Shown piece after piece: positions 50,428 through 59,905 of a DNA stretch of 64,000 nucleotides (position 1 is the first letter of the stretch; every line of letters starts with the position of its first letter). The stretch comes from Micavibrio sp. UBA6212 (GTDB lineage: Bacteria > Pseudomonadota > Alphaproteobacteria > Micavibrionales > Micavibrionaceae). The DNA is taken from contig DISK01000009.1 in NCBI GenBank assembly GCA_002421905.1, forward strand, positions 36,681 to 100,680, read 5' to 3'. Below the pieces are notes generated by a model that worked only from the letters and a program-made list of their open reading frames with translations, made no database searches and was not told the DNA's origin. Position numbers and translations under genes: made by a program.

Positions 50428-52452
50428 TTATAAAACATCGTATCCGGTCAATGACAAATCCAGACTTTCGAGATGTTTGATCTCGTCCCTGATACGGGCC
50501 GCTTCTTCAAATTCCAGATCTCCGGCAGCTTTAAGCATTGCCGCTTTTAATTTCTGGATTTTCTTTACCAAAAATCTTGGGTCTTGTAACAATTGTTGTT
50601 CGGTATCGGATAATCCGACAACCAAACTGTCTTCCTGATTTGTACGGTCTGTATTATTCCACCCTTGCGAAATCGCCTTCTTCACGCTTTCAGGCGTGAT
50701 GCCGTGTTCAAGATTATAGGCTTCCTGTTTTTCACGACGTCTTGACGTTTCTTCCAGTGCGGCTTTCATACTTTTCGTCATGACATCAGCGTAAAGAATA
50801 GCTTTTCCCCCGAGGTTCCGCGCGGCACGCCCAATGGTCTGGATCAGAGAAGTCCTTGAGCGCAAGAATCCTTCCTTGTCGGCATCGAGAATAGCCACCA
50901 GACGGCATTCCGGAATATCCAGGCCTTCACGCAACAAGTTGATCCCGACCAGAATATCAAACTCGCCCAAGCGCAGATCACGAATAATCTCAATCCGTTC
51001 CAGCGTATCAATATCCGAATGGAGATATCTGACTTTCAACCCGTTTTCAGCCAGATATTCGGTGAGGTCTTCCGCCATTTTTTTGGTCAGGGTGGTCACA
51101 AGAATACGACCTCCCTCCGATACAATTTTATGGCACTCGTTCATCAGATTATCAATCTGGAATTCAGTCGGGCGCACCTCGACGGGAGGATCAATCAATC
51201 CGGTCGGGCGTACCACCTGTTCGACAAATACTCCGCCGGTTTGTTCCAGTTCCCAGTTGCCCGGAGTAGCAGACACATAAATCGTCTGGGGACGCATCCG
51301 GTTCCATTCTTCGAATTTCAAAGGGCGGTTATCCATGGCGGATGGCAAGCGAAATCCATATTCCGATAATACGGATTTTCTGGCGCGGTCACCATTATAC
51401 ATTCCGCCCAACTGTCCGATCATGACGTGGCTTTCATCGACGAACAGCAAAGCATTCTCGGGGAGATATTCAAACAAGGTCGGCGGCGGTTCTCCGGGGG
51501 CGCGTCCAGTCAAATACCGTGAATAATTTTCAATTCCCTGACACATGCCAGTTGCCACCAACATTTCCAAATCGAATGTGGCGCGTTGTTCCAGACGTTG
51601 CGCTTCCAAAAGCTTCCCTTGGTCATTAAATTCCTGAAGGCGGATTTTCAAATCTTTTTTAATGTGGTCAATCGCCTGTGCGATCGTTGGCCCGGGTGTA
51701 ATATAGTGGGTGTTCGCATAAACGCGCACTGCGTTCATGTTAACAAATTTTTGTCCGGTCAAAGGATCAAATTCCGAAATTTCCTCTATCTCGTCACCGA
51801 ACAGCGAAAACCGCCAAGCCCGATCATCAAAGTGAACTGGAAACAGTTCAATAGTATCCCCGCGCACACGAAAACTGCCGCGTTCAAAAGAGATATCATT
51901 GCGCTTATATTGAAGCTCGACCAGTTTGCCAATAAGTTCCTGCCGATCCATGATCTGTCCCTTCTGGACTTCGAAGGTCATGGCATAGTAATCTTCTTTT
52001 GACCCGATACCATATATGCAGGATACAGACGCCACAATGATGACGTCGGGACGTTCGAACAGAGAACGGGTCGCCGCGTGGCGCATCCGGTCAATCTGTT
52101 CATTGATAGTGGATTCTTTTTCGATATATAAATCGGATTTTGGAACATAGGCTTCCGGTTGATAGTAATCGTAATAGGACACAAAATATTCGACGGCATT
52201 ATCAGGAAAAAATGACTTCATTTCCGAGTAAAGCTGAGCCGCCAGAGTTTTATTCGGCGCCAGAATCAATGCCGGACGTTGGGTCTGCTCAATCACATGC
52301 GCCATAGTAAAGGTCTTCCCAGACCCCGTGACGCCCAGCAAAACCTGATCGGTTAATCCCTGCCCCAGACCATCCATTAATTGCGAGATGGCCGCCGGTT
52401 GGTCGCCTGCGGGTTCAAAATCGGAATGAATTTTGAAGGGTTTTTCTGTCAT
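50428..52452 (-). CDS. uvrB: excinuclease ABC subunit B
   Basis: A 674-residue helicase-like damage-verification subunit of nucleotide excision repair. Walker A is GVTGSGKTFT at residues 40-49, the beta-hairpin is YYDYYQPEAYVP near residue 94, and Walker B is LLFVDESHV. Motif VI is QTIGRAARN, and the C-terminal UvrC-interaction helix pair (MLKAAGDLEFEEAARIRDEI) closes the protein. Full length for the family. No partner uvr genes are close. Confidence 0.97.
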   Translation of the reverse strand: MTEKPFKIHSDFEPAGDQPAAISQLMDGLGQGLTDQVLLGVTGSGKTFTMAHVIEQTQRPALILAPNKTLAAQLYSEMKSFFPDNAVEYFVSYYDYYQPEAYVPKSDLYIEKESTINEQIDRMRHAATRSLFERPDVIIVASVSCIYGIGSKEDYYAMTFEVQKGQIMDRQELIGKLVELQYKRNDISFERGSFRVRGDTIELFPVHFDDRAWRFSLFGDEIEEISEFDPLTGQKFVNMNAVRVYANTHYITPGPTIAQAIDHIKKDLKIRLQEFNDQGKLLEAQRLEQRATFDLEMLVATGMCQGIENYSRYLTGRAPGEPPPTLFEYLPENALLFVDESHVMIGQLGGMYNGDRARKSVLSEYGFRLPSAMDNRPLKFEEWNRMRPQTIYVSATPGNWELEQTGGVFVEQVVRPTGLIDPPVEVRPTEFQIDNLMNECHKIVSEGGRILVTTLTKKMAEDLTEYLAENGLKVRYLHSDIDTLERIEIIRDLRLGEFDILVGINLLREGLDIPECRLVAILDADKEGFLRSRTSLIQTIGRAARNLGGKAILYADVMTKSMKAALEETSRRREKQEAYNLEHGITPESVKKAISQGWNNTDRTNQEDSLVVGLSDTEQQLLQDPRFLVKKIQKLKAAMLKAAGDLEFEEAARIRDEIKHLESLDLSLTGYDVL

Positions 52453-52517
52453 GTCTTATGATATATATCGTTTTATCAGATGTTTCATCCCATTTATCTA
52501 ATTTGCAGGATCAAAAA

Positions 52518-53168
52518 ATGAAGGCTCCGGAACTTATATCTTTTCTTAAAACCCGCAGGTCATCCAAGATTGCCCAACTCGGCGCGCCTGCTCCTACAAG
52601 GGCAGAAATTGAGGATATCCTGACTATCGGCGCCCGCGTACCAGATCACGGCAAATATCATCCGTGGTATTTTATTGTTTTTGAAGGTGACGCCCGTGCT
52701 CAAGTCGGGGCGCATTTACGCACCGCCTATGCGGCTGAAAATCCTGATACTCCCCCTGCCAAGCTTGATCTTGAGGCCGAGAAATTTTTGCGGGCGCCAT
52801 TGGTGATTGCTGTTGTCTCCCGCATTCGTGAAGGAAAGCACCCGCAATGGGAACAAATCCTTTCTTCCGGTGCGGCCTGTTACAATCTTTGTCTTGCGGC
52901 CAATGGTCTGGGATATGGATCAAACTGGCTCACCGAATGGTATAGTTATTCTTCTACTTTCAAGAAATTGATGGGTTTGGATGAGCGGGATCATTTTGCC
53001 GGATTTATTTATATCGGCACACCAACGGAAAAGAACGAAGAGCGCGAACGTCCTGACCCCAATCATATCATAACCTTTTGGAATAAGGACACAGCGTCAC
53101 TCAACAAAGGGGAACCTTATGGTATGCCGGATGCTGGCCTGCCCAAAGCCGGCGTGACTTTGTTATAG
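52518..53168 (+). CDS. nitroreductase family protein (YdjA-like)
   Basis: A 216-residue FMN-dependent nitroreductase. The frame opens at 52458, but the ATG at 52518 (AGGA upstream) begins the family N-terminus (MKAPELISFLKTRRSSKIAQ). Flavin-binding parts are TIGARVPDHGKYHPWYF near residue 37 and GYGSNWLTEWYSY near residue 132. The physiological substrate is unknown. A terminator follows at once. Confidence 0.88.
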   Translation: MKAPELISFLKTRRSSKIAQLGAPAPTRAEIEDILTIGARVPDHGKYHPWYFIVFEGDARAQVGAHLRTAYAAENPDTPPAKLDLEAEKFLRAPLVIAVVSRIREGKHPQWEQILSSGAACYNLCLAANGLGYGSNWLTEWYSYSSTFKKLMGLDERDHFAGFIYIGTPTEKNEERERPDPNHIITFWNKDTASLNKGEPYGMPDAGLPKAGVTLL

Positions 53169-53170
53169 TA

Positions 53171-53196
53171 AAAAGCCCCGAAAAATCGGGGCTTTT
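53171..53196. terminator. bidirectional terminator between nitroreductase and lysS
   Basis: AAAAGCCCCG / CGGGGCTTTT stem around a six-base loop, A-rich before and T-rich after. It sits between the two convergent stops at 53168 and 53199. Confidence 0.9.
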
Positions 53197-53198
53197 GT

Positions 53199-54716
53199 TT
53201 AATTTCTTGGTTTGAGTGTCGGGAAGGCAATCACATCTCTGATATTCGAGCTATCGGTCAGGAGCATCACCAGACGATCAATCCCGACGCCCCATCCTCC
53301 CGTTGGTGGCAGGCCATATTCCAGTGCCGTGATGAAATCATCATCGAGCATCATGCTTTCCTCGTTCCCGCCTTCGGCCTGAATCACCTGCTCCTTAAAC
53401 CGTGCCAACTGGTCACGGGGATCGTTCAACTCGGTAAACGCGTTACAAATTTCCCAACCGTTCACATAGCTTTCAAAACGCTCGGTCAAACGAGGATTAT
53501 CGCGGTGTAGTTTCGAGAGTGGCGAAATATCATATGGATGGTCGATCACATGCGTTGGCTGAACCAGTTTATGTTCTGCCGTTTCTGCGAAGATATATTC
53601 AACCACTTGGCCCCAATTGAATTTAGGATCAACTTTGAAACCAAGCTCTGCTGCTTTGGCGCGGGCTTGTTCTGCCGTTTCCAGTGTCAGGAAATCAAAT
53701 CCTGTTTCTTCCTGAACCAGACCAACCATGGATTTGCGATGCCATGCGGGGCCAAAATCAATCACGGTTTCGCCGTACTGAACTTTGGTTGTTCCATGAA
53801 CAGCCATGACGACGAAGCGCACCAGATCTTCAACCAAAGTCATGATATCATAATAATCCATATAGGCGTGGTAGCCTTCGATGGCTGTGTATTCCGGGTT
53901 ATGTTTGATTGAAAGGCCTTCGTTACGGAAGTTGCGTCCGATCTCATACACCGCATCGGCAAAGCCCCCAACGATCAGGCGTTTGAGGAAAAGTTCAGGA
54001 GCCACGCGCAAGAAGAAATTAGAATCCAGTGCATTGTGGTATGTCATAAAAGGTTTGGCCGAAGCGCCGCCCATAATCGGGTGCAGGATCGGGGTTTCTA
54101 CTTCCATGGCGCCCATGTTGTTCATGAATTCACGAATGGCGCGAATAATCACTGTTCTGGTACGCAGAACATTCCGGCTTTCCTCGTTCATAATCAAATC
54201 AAGATAGCGTTGGCGGTACCGTTGTTCGATATCGGTCAATCCGTGATATTTTTCCGGCAACGGCAGCATGGATTTGGTCAGCATAGTGATTTCTTTGGAA
54301 CGCACCGACAATTCACCGCGAGGGGTACGGCGCACCGTTCCGGTCACACCGATAATGTCCCCCAGATCAATATATTGGAGCTTTTCCATTTCTGCTTCTG
54401 GTGTTGAGTCTTTGTGCGAGAACACCTGAATTTTTCCGCTCGGGTCAACCAGATCAATAAACATGCCGTTATTACGCATCGCCATCACCCGTCCCGCGAT
54501 GTGAACCGTGTCTTCGGTTTCCGCTCCGGATTCAAGGTCGGCGTATTTTTCCTGTAGCTCCCCTTGTTTATGGGTTCTGTCAAATTTATGGGGGAATGCA
54601 TTTACTCCCAGTTCTTCCAGAGCCTCGAGCTTCTTCAGCTTTGCGGCTTTCAGAATATTTTCGTCCTGTGGAAGAGTCTGCTCTGTCGCGGTTGCTGCTG
54701 AAGTTTTCTGTGTCAT
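53199..54716 (-). CDS. lysS: lysine--tRNA ligase, class II
   Basis: A 505-residue class II lysyl-tRNA synthetase. The N-terminal OB-fold anticodon domain has VHIAGRVMAMRNNGMFIDLV near residue 75. Motif 2 is YEIGRNFRNEGLSIKHNPEY near residue 250, and motif 3 is GLPPTGGWGVGIDRLVML near residue 470. Most alphaproteobacteria are known to use the unrelated class I enzyme, so a class II form here is a lineage character worth noting. The end is convergent with a nitroreductase across a terminator. Confidence 0.96.
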   Translation of the reverse strand: MTQKTSAATATEQTLPQDENILKAAKLKKLEALEELGVNAFPHKFDRTHKQGELQEKYADLESGAETEDTVHIAGRVMAMRNNGMFIDLVDPSGKIQVFSHKDSTPEAEMEKLQYIDLGDIIGVTGTVRRTPRGELSVRSKEITMLTKSMLPLPEKYHGLTDIEQRYRQRYLDLIMNEESRNVLRTRTVIIRAIREFMNNMGAMEVETPILHPIMGGASAKPFMTYHNALDSNFFLRVAPELFLKRLIVGGFADAVYEIGRNFRNEGLSIKHNPEYTAIEGYHAYMDYYDIMTLVEDLVRFVVMAVHGTTKVQYGETVIDFGPAWHRKSMVGLVQEETGFDFLTLETAEQARAKAAELGFKVDPKFNWGQVVEYIFAETAEHKLVQPTHVIDHPYDISPLSKLHRDNPRLTERFESYVNGWEICNAFTELNDPRDQLARFKEQVIQAEGGNEESMMLDDDFITALEYGLPPTGGWGVGIDRLVMLLTDSSNIRDVIAFPTLKPRN

Positions 54717-54792
54717 GATCTTTTCTATATGTTAAAGTTAAGGTGAGTTTGTAAATTGTAGTGATTAATTCCTGAAATCTGGCTGAAATACA

Positions 54793-55554
54793 ATGAAAAA
54801 TCAAGAAATCCACACAAAATCATCATATCAGGGTGGGAATGCCTTGGTTATTATTCTGATTACAATTGCCCTTTTGGTCGGATTGACCATGATGGTTACC
54901 CGTCTTTCGTCCAAATCCAGCGGAAATATCTCGTCCGAACAGGCTCGTATGATGGCAGAAAGCATCATGCGTACTGCCCAGACTTATGAAGGGGCGGTTC
55001 AACGCCTCATAAATATTAACCGGTGCAGCGAAAACGAGCTGAACTTCGATAACACAATCACAACACTGAACTATGACAACACAGATGCTCCAGCAGATGG
55101 CCGCTGCGACTTTTATAATGTTGCTGGCGCGGGTCTGGCCTATACCCCTCCCAATACAGACTTTCTGGACACAACCCAATCTGCCAAATCGCAGTATGGC
55201 GAATGGACGTTCTACGGAGCCCAATGTATTCTAGAGGTCGGTGACGGTGAGACAACCTGCGACAAGACTGAAACGGAGCTGATGATAAACCTTCCCCATA
55301 TCAGAAGAGATATTTGTATTGAAATTAATAACTTGAACGGCATTGCCAACCCATCCGGTGAACCTCCGACCGAAGACCATGGTCATAATAATCTTGGCTT
55401 TACGGGTGACTATGCAGTGGCCGGCGGCGACCCTGAAATTGGCGAGGGCGTGAGTGGAGTGGAACTGATCCGTCATACAACCGGATGTTTTGAAGATAGC
55501 GGCGGAAGCTGGGCCGGAAGTTATATCTTCTACCATGTCATTTTGTCGCGCTAA
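54793..55554 (+). CDS. prepilin-like secreted protein
   Basis: A 253-residue protein with an N-terminal prepilin-like signature: polar leader (KNQEIHTKSSYQ), Gly-Gly, then NALVIILITIALLVGLTMM as a hydrophobic helix. A conserved Glu at position 5 after the cut, usual in type IV pilins, is not seen. The rest is a Cys-containing soluble head (six cysteines, for example NRCSEN, RCDFYN, AQCILE and TTCDKT). It is a single gene, divergent from lysS, 76 bases apart. A role in a pilus-like or secretion fibre is inferred, not shown. Confidence 0.6.
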   Translation: MKNQEIHTKSSYQGGNALVIILITIALLVGLTMMVTRLSSKSSGNISSEQARMMAESIMRTAQTYEGAVQRLININRCSENELNFDNTITTLNYDNTDAPADGRCDFYNVAGAGLAYTPPNTDFLDTTQSAKSQYGEWTFYGAQCILEVGDGETTCDKTETELMINLPHIRRDICIEINNLNGIANPSGEPPTEDHGHNNLGFTGDYAVAGGDPEIGEGVSGVELIRHTTGCFEDSGGSWAGSYIFYHVILSR

Positions 55555-55695
55555 TCCTTTTGGTTACATCCCATTACACTATGAAAATGCTTGCATTTTC
55601 TATGCTTCGTTGCAGCAAAATTCAACCTCATTTTAACTATAATACAGATAAAATGTTACAGGATGTACACGCAACCTTAGGAAAAGGATTGATCT

Positions 55696-56592
55696 ATGCA
55701 CCTCATCCAAGAAAAGAGCCTGAAGCATTTGGGTGTTTTTCTGAATAAAATCGAAGAAAAACGCGCGACGTGGCGTCTCATCAGTATCGAATTTCAAGAC
55801 TGCGAGATGCTTCATTCTCTCCTGTTTGAAAAATTGTGCGCCAAAAGTTTGGAAAGCTGTTTTGACGAATCAGATTGCAGAATTTTCTGGATGAAGCCCG
55901 GCTTCATCCTCGTGTTTTTTCAGGGGCGCGCTCTTCCTATCGAAAAATGTATCGAGGAATTTTTCAAAGAAACCGAGTTTCAGGGCTTCGGCAGATTTTT
56001 TGATATTCTTGACCTCTCCATTCACTGGGACACACTGACCGCGCTAATCGACAGAATTAAGAAATCCACTGGTGAAATTGAACCAACACAGAAAGCTGTG
56101 GAACCAGAACAGGTCGTGACCAAAGTAGAAGGGTTCAAAATCGAACTTTCAAAACAAAGAATCGACCAGATGAAGCCTGTGAGAAAATCAAGAAGCCGGA
56201 GGCTTGTTCTTCTCGTTGAAGATGACCCCTTCACACAACAACTGGTCAAGCTTGCCATCAAAGATCAGTTCGAAGTCATCGCCGCAGAAACTGCTCGTCA
56301 GGCTCTGGCCTACTACCAACGTCATTTGCCCGATATGGTCTTTCTTGATATTCAGCTTCCTGATGGAAATGGCATTAACTTGCTCGAGCAAATCACGGGA
56401 GCAGATTCAGAGGCCTATATCTTTATGCTGAGTTCCCACAGTCAAAAAGAAAAAATTCTGGAATGTCAGAATTTAGGCGCCAAAGGATTTATCGGCAAGC
56501 CCTTTACCAGACAATTATTGGTGGATGCCATATCAAAATTTCAAGCAACAAAAGTAAAATCCTTCACAACAGAAGGCCGTCATGGAACTTGA
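55696..56592 (+). CDS. response regulator with an unidentified N-terminal domain
   Basis: A 298-residue protein. The C-terminal receiver (about residues 170-290) has acidic residues in LVLLVEDDPFTQQL, the phospho-acceptor Asp in DMVFLDIQLPDGNGI and the Lys in GKPFTRQ. The first ~140 residues match no domain I recognise; they include GFILVFFQGRALPIEKCIEE. AGGAAAAGGA lies before the ATG. It overlaps the start of the hybrid kinase gene by 11 bases, so the two are co-translated and likely form one pathway. Confidence 0.85.
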   Translation: MHLIQEKSLKHLGVFLNKIEEKRATWRLISIEFQDCEMLHSLLFEKLCAKSLESCFDESDCRIFWMKPGFILVFFQGRALPIEKCIEEFFKETEFQGFGRFFDILDLSIHWDTLTALIDRIKKSTGEIEPTQKAVEPEQVVTKVEGFKIELSKQRIDQMKPVRKSRSRRLVLLVEDDPFTQQLVKLAIKDQFEVIAAETARQALAYYQRHLPDMVFLDIQLPDGNGINLLEQITGADSEAYIFMLSSHSQKEKILECQNLGAKGFIGKPFTRQLLVDAISKFQATKVKSFTTEGRHGT

Positions 56593-58531
56593 GAAGATTC
56601 TGTCTCAAATGGCGGATTATACAACTGACGCCATTGTTATCACCAAGGCTGACCAGAAAAATAGTTCCGGTGGGCCGGAAATTGTCTATGTGAACAAGAG
56701 TTTTACAACTCTGACCGGTTATACGGCAGAAGAAGCCATTGGCAAAAACCCAAAATTTCTGCAAGGCCCCAAAACCGACAAGAGCACTCTGGCACGCATT
56801 TCCCAAGCGATAGAGAGACAAAAAACCATTACGGCCGAACTTTTGAACTATAGCAAAGACGGGTATGAATATTGGGTTGAAATGAACCTTAACCCGATTT
56901 TCTATCCAGGTAATGATGAATGTGTATATTTTCTGGCAACCGAACGGGACATCACGGAACGTAAAACTGCCGAAGGACAATTGATTAGAGCAATTGAATC
57001 CGCAGAAGCCGCAACCAAGGCAAAAAGTGAATTTCTTGCCAATATGAGTCATGAATTGCGTACCCCGATGAACGGTATTCTGGGTTTGGCAGAAATTGTC
57101 CAAGGCATGGAATTAAATGAAGATGTCGCCGAGTGCATTGATGCCATTCACAGTTCGGGTGTGTCCTTGCTCACGATCTTGAATGATATTCTGGATCTTT
57201 CAAAAATCGAGGCAGAAGAACTCGAAATCGAAGAATATACGTTCAAGACAAATGATATTCTAAAAAATATCAAGGATTTGACCTCCCTCTCTGCTTCCCG
57301 AAAAAATCTGGTTTTTGATATTTCGATTAACCTGAATGTGCCGGAATGGTTGTGTGGCGATGCCAAACGTATCCAGCAGATCATTTTTAATCTGGTCGGA
57401 AATTCTATCAAATTTACTGAAACGGGAAGCGTTTCTCTTTCTCTTGATTACAAGAACGATCAAAATCCCTGCCTTATGATTCAGGTTCAAGATACCGGCA
57501 TTGGGATTCCCGACGAGTTCCAGAAACATCTGTTCAACAAATTTTCGCAAGCCGACACCTCTATCTCCAGGAAATTCGGGGGCACCGGCTTGGGGCTGGC
57601 CATTACAAAATATCTGATCGAAATGATGGGCGGTACAATTGGATTCACCAGCAAGGTTAATCATGGAACAACTTTTTATGTTTCCATCCCGATCAAGGAA
57701 GCTCCGAAACAAGACATCCTGCAGACCGAAATCAAAGTCAACAATGAGAATGCCCTGAAAGGCGTTGATTTAACCCAGATCAAGGCCTTGGTTGTGGAAG
57801 ATCATCCCATCAATCAGATGCTGGTGGTCAAATGGCTTAAAAAATTGGGACTACACCACATTGACAGTGCCATGAATGGTTTTGATTCTATCTCTCTTTT
57901 GCGAAACAACACTTATGATTTCATTCTGATGGATTGCCAGATGCCTGAACTGGATGGGTACGAGACAACATCCCTGATCCGCGACATGGAAAAGCAATTG
58001 AATACCAGAACTCCGATTATTGCGATGACCGCCAACGCCATGTTGGGTGAGCGGGAAAAATGCCTCGCCGCAGGCATGGATGATTATCTCAGCAAACCAC
58101 TAAATTATGGCCAGTTCCAGTCCTGTATTGCCCAGTGGATTGGAGCAAAACCCGATGCCAGTGCGCCACCCGTTAACATGAATAATGATAAACTGGATGA
58201 CTCTGTTCCAGTTGATCTGTCACGTCTGAATGAATTTACCGAGGGTGACAAGGACACAGAAAAAGTAGTTATCAATCTGTTCCTTGAGACAGCCTATGAG
58301 TCCTTTGACATGTTGAAAACTGCCCAGCTTCATAACTCTGCAGAAGAATGGAGAATGGCCGTCCACAGCATGAAAGGCGCATCAGGAAATCTCGGTGCCA
58401 TGACTCTGCATTCCCTATGTTCTGAAGCCGAGTATCAGGGCGATCTTTCCAAAAAAGAGAAATCAAGCATACTCGGCAATCTGTATGCCGAGTTTGGTAA
58501 AGTCGAAACCTACCTTAAAGGTCTGAACTAA
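56582..58531 (+). CDS. PAS (LOV-like) hybrid histidine kinase with receiver and Hpt domains
   Basis: A 649-residue soluble hybrid kinase: PAS (residues 1-125), HisKA with the His near 157 (SHELRTPMNGILGLAEI), ATPase (N box LVGNSIKF, G boxes QDTGIGIP and GTGLGLAI), receiver (LMDCQMPELDGYE near residue 450, SKPLN), and a C-terminal Hpt with the His near 597 (VHSMKGASGNLG). The PAS has strong LOV character (FLQGPKTDKSTLARI, then NYSKDGYEYW). The photoactive Cys of the LOV motif GxNCRFLQ is replaced by Pro (GKNPKFLQ), so light sensing through a flavin-Cys adduct is not expected. It overlaps the upstream regulator gene by 11 bases. Confidence 0.92.
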   Translation: MELEKILSQMADYTTDAIVITKADQKNSSGGPEIVYVNKSFTTLTGYTAEEAIGKNPKFLQGPKTDKSTLARISQAIERQKTITAELLNYSKDGYEYWVEMNLNPIFYPGNDECVYFLATERDITERKTAEGQLIRAIESAEAATKAKSEFLANMSHELRTPMNGILGLAEIVQGMELNEDVAECIDAIHSSGVSLLTILNDILDLSKIEAEELEIEEYTFKTNDILKNIKDLTSLSASRKNLVFDISINLNVPEWLCGDAKRIQQIIFNLVGNSIKFTETGSVSLSLDYKNDQNPCLMIQVQDTGIGIPDEFQKHLFNKFSQADTSISRKFGGTGLGLAITKYLIEMMGGTIGFTSKVNHGTTFYVSIPIKEAPKQDILQTEIKVNNENALKGVDLTQIKALVVEDHPINQMLVVKWLKKLGLHHIDSAMNGFDSISLLRNNTYDFILMDCQMPELDGYETTSLIRDMEKQLNTRTPIIAMTANAMLGEREKCLAAGMDDYLSKPLNYGQFQSCIAQWIGAKPDASAPPVNMNNDKLDDSVPVDLSRLNEFTEGDKDTEKVVINLFLETAYESFDMLKTAQLHNSAEEWRMAVHSMKGASGNLGAMTLHSLCSEAEYQGDLSKKEKSSILGNLYAEFGKVETYLKGLN

Positions 58532-59796
58532 TCCTCGGTTAACACCGCATAGAATGTTTCAATCGGGGTCAGGACTGCATTCTGGTCGCTGCGTGCCTTG
58601 AACTCAACACTTTCTTCTGCCAAGGTTTTTGCACTCACGACCACACGGCGCGGCATGCCCATCAAATCTGCATCACCAAGTTTTGCACCTGCCTGAACGG
58701 ATTGACGATCATCATAGAGTACCGAGATGCCCATTGATTTCAGTTTGGCATAAATTTCGTCACAGCGACTTATATCAGATTCATCACGGCATAAGGATAC
58801 CAGATGGACATGATATGGCGCAACTTCATCCGGCCAAACCAGACCTTTGTCATCGCTCAAAACTTCTGCGATTGTTCCCATGATCCGGCTCGGGCCGATA
58901 CCGTAACATCCCATATGAACCGCGCCTTGCTTTCCGTCTTCGTCGGCAAATTTCACATTGAACGCATCGGAGAACCGGGAACCAAGTTTGAAAATATTTC
59001 CGACTTCAATCGCTTTTAATTCCTCGAGATTTTTTTCATCGCCATCCTTGTAATTCGGAATAATTCCTGCCAGAGCTTCCTTATCGTCGATAATTTCTTT
59101 ATTGATGGCGATATCGGTTCCGGGAATGCGATAGATAACATCTTCCCCGTACGGCGTAATCGTCTGGAATTCATGAGAATATTTTGAAAATATTCCGCCT
59201 GACGCATATGTTACCAGTGTCAAATCCCCCAACCCACAGCGACGATAAACATTTTTATATGCCTCGATCGCAAGTTCATAGAAATTATCCAGTCCCTGTT
59301 GATTGGTATTAAACGAGTACATGTCTTTCATGCGGAATTCACGACCACGCAGCAATCCCGATTTTGCCCTTGGTTCATTGCGGAATTTGGTTTGAATCTG
59401 GTACACAAACTTTGGCAAATCACGATAGGACTGGATGAACCTTCCCATCAAGGGCGTTACCACTTCTTCATGCGTTGGCCCCAACGCCAGATCACGATCG
59501 CCTGATCCTTTTAATTTGAACAGCACGTCGATCTTGTCCCACCGTTCGGTTTGATCCCAGATTTCACGAGGCTGTAACGCAGGCATAAGAATTTCCTGAG
59601 CGCCTAGAGAATCCATTTCCTGACGAATAATATTCTCGATATTGGACAAGACTTTCACCCCTAAAGGCAGATAGGAATAAACACCCGCCATCAGTTGATC
59701 GACGAATCCCGCTTGTGTTAAAAGCTGGGCGTTGCGGCTGACATCCAATTTCGAGACATCTTTGACAGTTTTAGTTGATAGAGTGCTTAATCTCAT
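58528..59796 (-). CDS. proS: proline--tRNA ligase (short, prokaryote-like form)
   Basis: A 422-residue class II prolyl-tRNA synthetase without the large editing insertion, as in most alphaproteobacteria. Motif 2 is QTKFRNEPRAKSGLLRGREF near residue 140, and motif 3 is MGCYGIGPSRIMGTIAEVL near residue 310. The frame opens at 59889, but the ATG at 59796 (AGG upstream) gives the usual N-terminus (MRLSTLSTKTVKDVSKLDVS). The stop codon overlaps that of the hybrid kinase by four bases, tail to tail. Confidence 0.95.
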   Translation of the reverse strand: MRLSTLSTKTVKDVSKLDVSRNAQLLTQAGFVDQLMAGVYSYLPLGVKVLSNIENIIRQEMDSLGAQEILMPALQPREIWDQTERWDKIDVLFKLKGSGDRDLALGPTHEEVVTPLMGRFIQSYRDLPKFVYQIQTKFRNEPRAKSGLLRGREFRMKDMYSFNTNQQGLDNFYELAIEAYKNVYRRCGLGDLTLVTYASGGIFSKYSHEFQTITPYGEDVIYRIPGTDIAINKEIIDDKEALAGIIPNYKDGDEKNLEELKAIEVGNIFKLGSRFSDAFNVKFADEDGKQGAVHMGCYGIGPSRIMGTIAEVLSDDKGLVWPDEVAPYHVHLVSLCRDESDISRCDEIYAKLKSMGISVLYDDRQSVQAGAKLGDADLMGMPRRVVVSAKTLAEESVEFKARSDQNAVLTPIETFYAVLTED

Positions 59797-59905
59797 GGGA
59801 AAACCTATTGCTTTTCTAAAAAATTCCTCCAAATACCAACAGATATTCGGGATAAATGTAACCAATAACCTATGCCTGTAACAGGACATCCTATAGTATA
59901 TTTAT

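Noticed and set aside
55560..55748. 62-codon plus-strand frame
   Set aside because: It overlaps the start of the response-regulator gene in another frame and has no supporting motif.
56582..56960. Blue-light photoreceptor function of the LOV-like PAS domain
   Set aside because: The adduct-forming Cys is a Pro in GKNPKFLQ, so the standard LOV photocycle is not possible.
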